Source: Chloroflexota bacterium
GTDB taxonomy: Bacteria; Chloroflexota; Anaerolineae; Ardenticatenales; Ardenticatenaceae
Length of the DNA: 5,795 nt
Direction: 5' to 3'
Assembly: GCA_003520455.1 (NCBI GenBank)
Contig: DOUV01000053.1
Coordinates: forward strand, 1-5,795
Shown here: piece after piece, positions 5,277-5,795 of the stretch
Layout: every line of letters starts with the position of its first letter
Position numbering within the stretch: the stretch's first letter is position 1
The notes under the pieces: model-generated
The model's input: only the letters and a program-made list of their open reading frames with translations
Database searches by the model: none
Told to the model about the DNA's origin: nothing
Made by a program: the position numbers and the translations under genes

Positions 5277-5795
5277 TCACCGCAGCGACTCGGCGACGCG
5301 GACCGCTTCTTTCAGGGAAAGGTGACTCTCCAACCGGTAGGTAATCTGATCCTGGACCCAAACCAGAACGTTCCCCTCGACCAGCCGGCGCGGTTCATAG
5401 ACGGTACGACCCTGCCGGTCCCGAAACTGCAGGATGTGAGGCCCGCGCACCCATAGCGCGCGTTGGCCGTTGACCGTCGTTTCCTGGATCACCTCAGGTT
5501 GAGATTTGGCGCCAAAGACATCCTCCCCGAGCGCGTACAGGCTCATCCTGACCTCGTCCTCGCTTTCGGGGACCAGCCAGACCAGGATCACGGCCGGACC
5601 GCCCAGGTCCTGGAAGTAGACCCGGTCGGGCGGTCCCAGGTCCGGCGGATAGATCGGGAGCAGAACCGGGAACCCGGCCTTCGCTTCGGCGGCGGCCAGC
5701 GTCGTCTCCCCGGCCAGGTTCAGGACCGAGCGCGACAGGGTCGGTGAGGGCCGCGGCGTGGGTGGGGGCCGTGTCCGCGTCGCGGTTGCCGCGGG
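5277..5795 (-). CDS. C-terminal part of a membrane regulator-like protein, DUF4367-like domain (5' end outside window)
   Basis: The frame is open from the window edge to the TGA at 5277, giving 172 residues with no start. An ATG inside the frame does not mark its beginning, because homologous-looking sequence runs on upstream to the edge. The first 18 residues are a Pro/Thr/Arg-rich linker (RTRPPPTPRPSPT). Then follows one compact domain with LNLAGETTLAAAEAKAGFPV, LLPIYPPDLGPPDRVY, TTVNGQRALWVRGPHILQF, LVEGNVLVW and a final ITYRLESHLSLKEAVRVAESL. I recognise this layout from extracytoplasmic C-terminal domains of Chloroflexota proteins, some resembling DUF4367 and carried by membrane anti-sigma factors. 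So it could be the sensor part of another anti-sigma factor or a lipoprotein; the deciding N terminus is missing. It lies 57 bases before the first secreted-protein gene, in the same direction. Confidence 0.75.
   Translation of the reverse strand, partial: PAATATRTRPPPTPRPSPTLSRSVLNLAGETTLAAAEAKAGFPVLLPIYPPDLGPPDRVYFQDLGGPAVILVWLVPESEDEVRMSLYALGEDVFGAKSQPEVIQETTVNGQRALWVRGPHILQFRDRQGRTVYEPRRLVEGNVLVWVQDQITYRLESHLSLKEAVRVAESLR

Noticed and set aside
5023..5361. Minus-strand ORF of 112 codons
   Set aside because: It overlaps the ends of two well-supported genes in another frame and has a shadow-type composition.

Overview
The window is high-GC bacterial DNA in which every convincing gene lies on the minus strand, so genes are read from high to low coordinates. 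The protein features suggest a Chloroflexota-type bacterium. These include a zinc-finger anti-sigma factor with a single membrane span, a secreted domain fused to cytochrome c, TP-rich linkers, and small secreted proteins with an LPxTG-like tail. This assignment rests on remembered family resemblance, not a search.

In transcription order the layout is as follows. (1) 5795-5277 holds the C-terminal part of a protein resembling the extracytoplasmic sensor region of some Chloroflexota membrane regulators. (2) 5219-4563 encodes a secreted protein of unknown function. (3) A 212-base gap follows with two strong hairpins and a third inverted repeat around the next ribosome binding site. (4) 4350-3754 encodes a second secreted protein, apparently a diverged relative of the first, ending in LPVTG, a hydrophobic helix and a basic tail. 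(5) 3702-2785 encodes a membrane protein joining a YtkA/FixH-like domain, two membrane helices and a mono-heme cytochrome c. (6) 2770-1571 encodes a lipoprotein with a beta-propeller. (7) A 350-base non-coding stretch contains a sigma-70-like promoter. (8) 1220-531 encodes an ECF sigma factor carrying an unusual hydrophobic N-terminal segment. (9) 363-1 encodes its probable zinc-finger anti-sigma factor, cut off by the window edge.

Genes 4 to 6 are closely spaced (51 and 14 bases) and probably form one transcript. All of their products are predicted to act outside the cytoplasmic membrane, so this looks like an envelope module with one redox carrier. The sigma/anti-sigma pair has its own promoter and may control this module or other genes. 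No ECF-type promoter that would prove the link was found. The substrate of the module is unknown. No RNA genes, CRISPR arrays, mobile elements or origins were seen.
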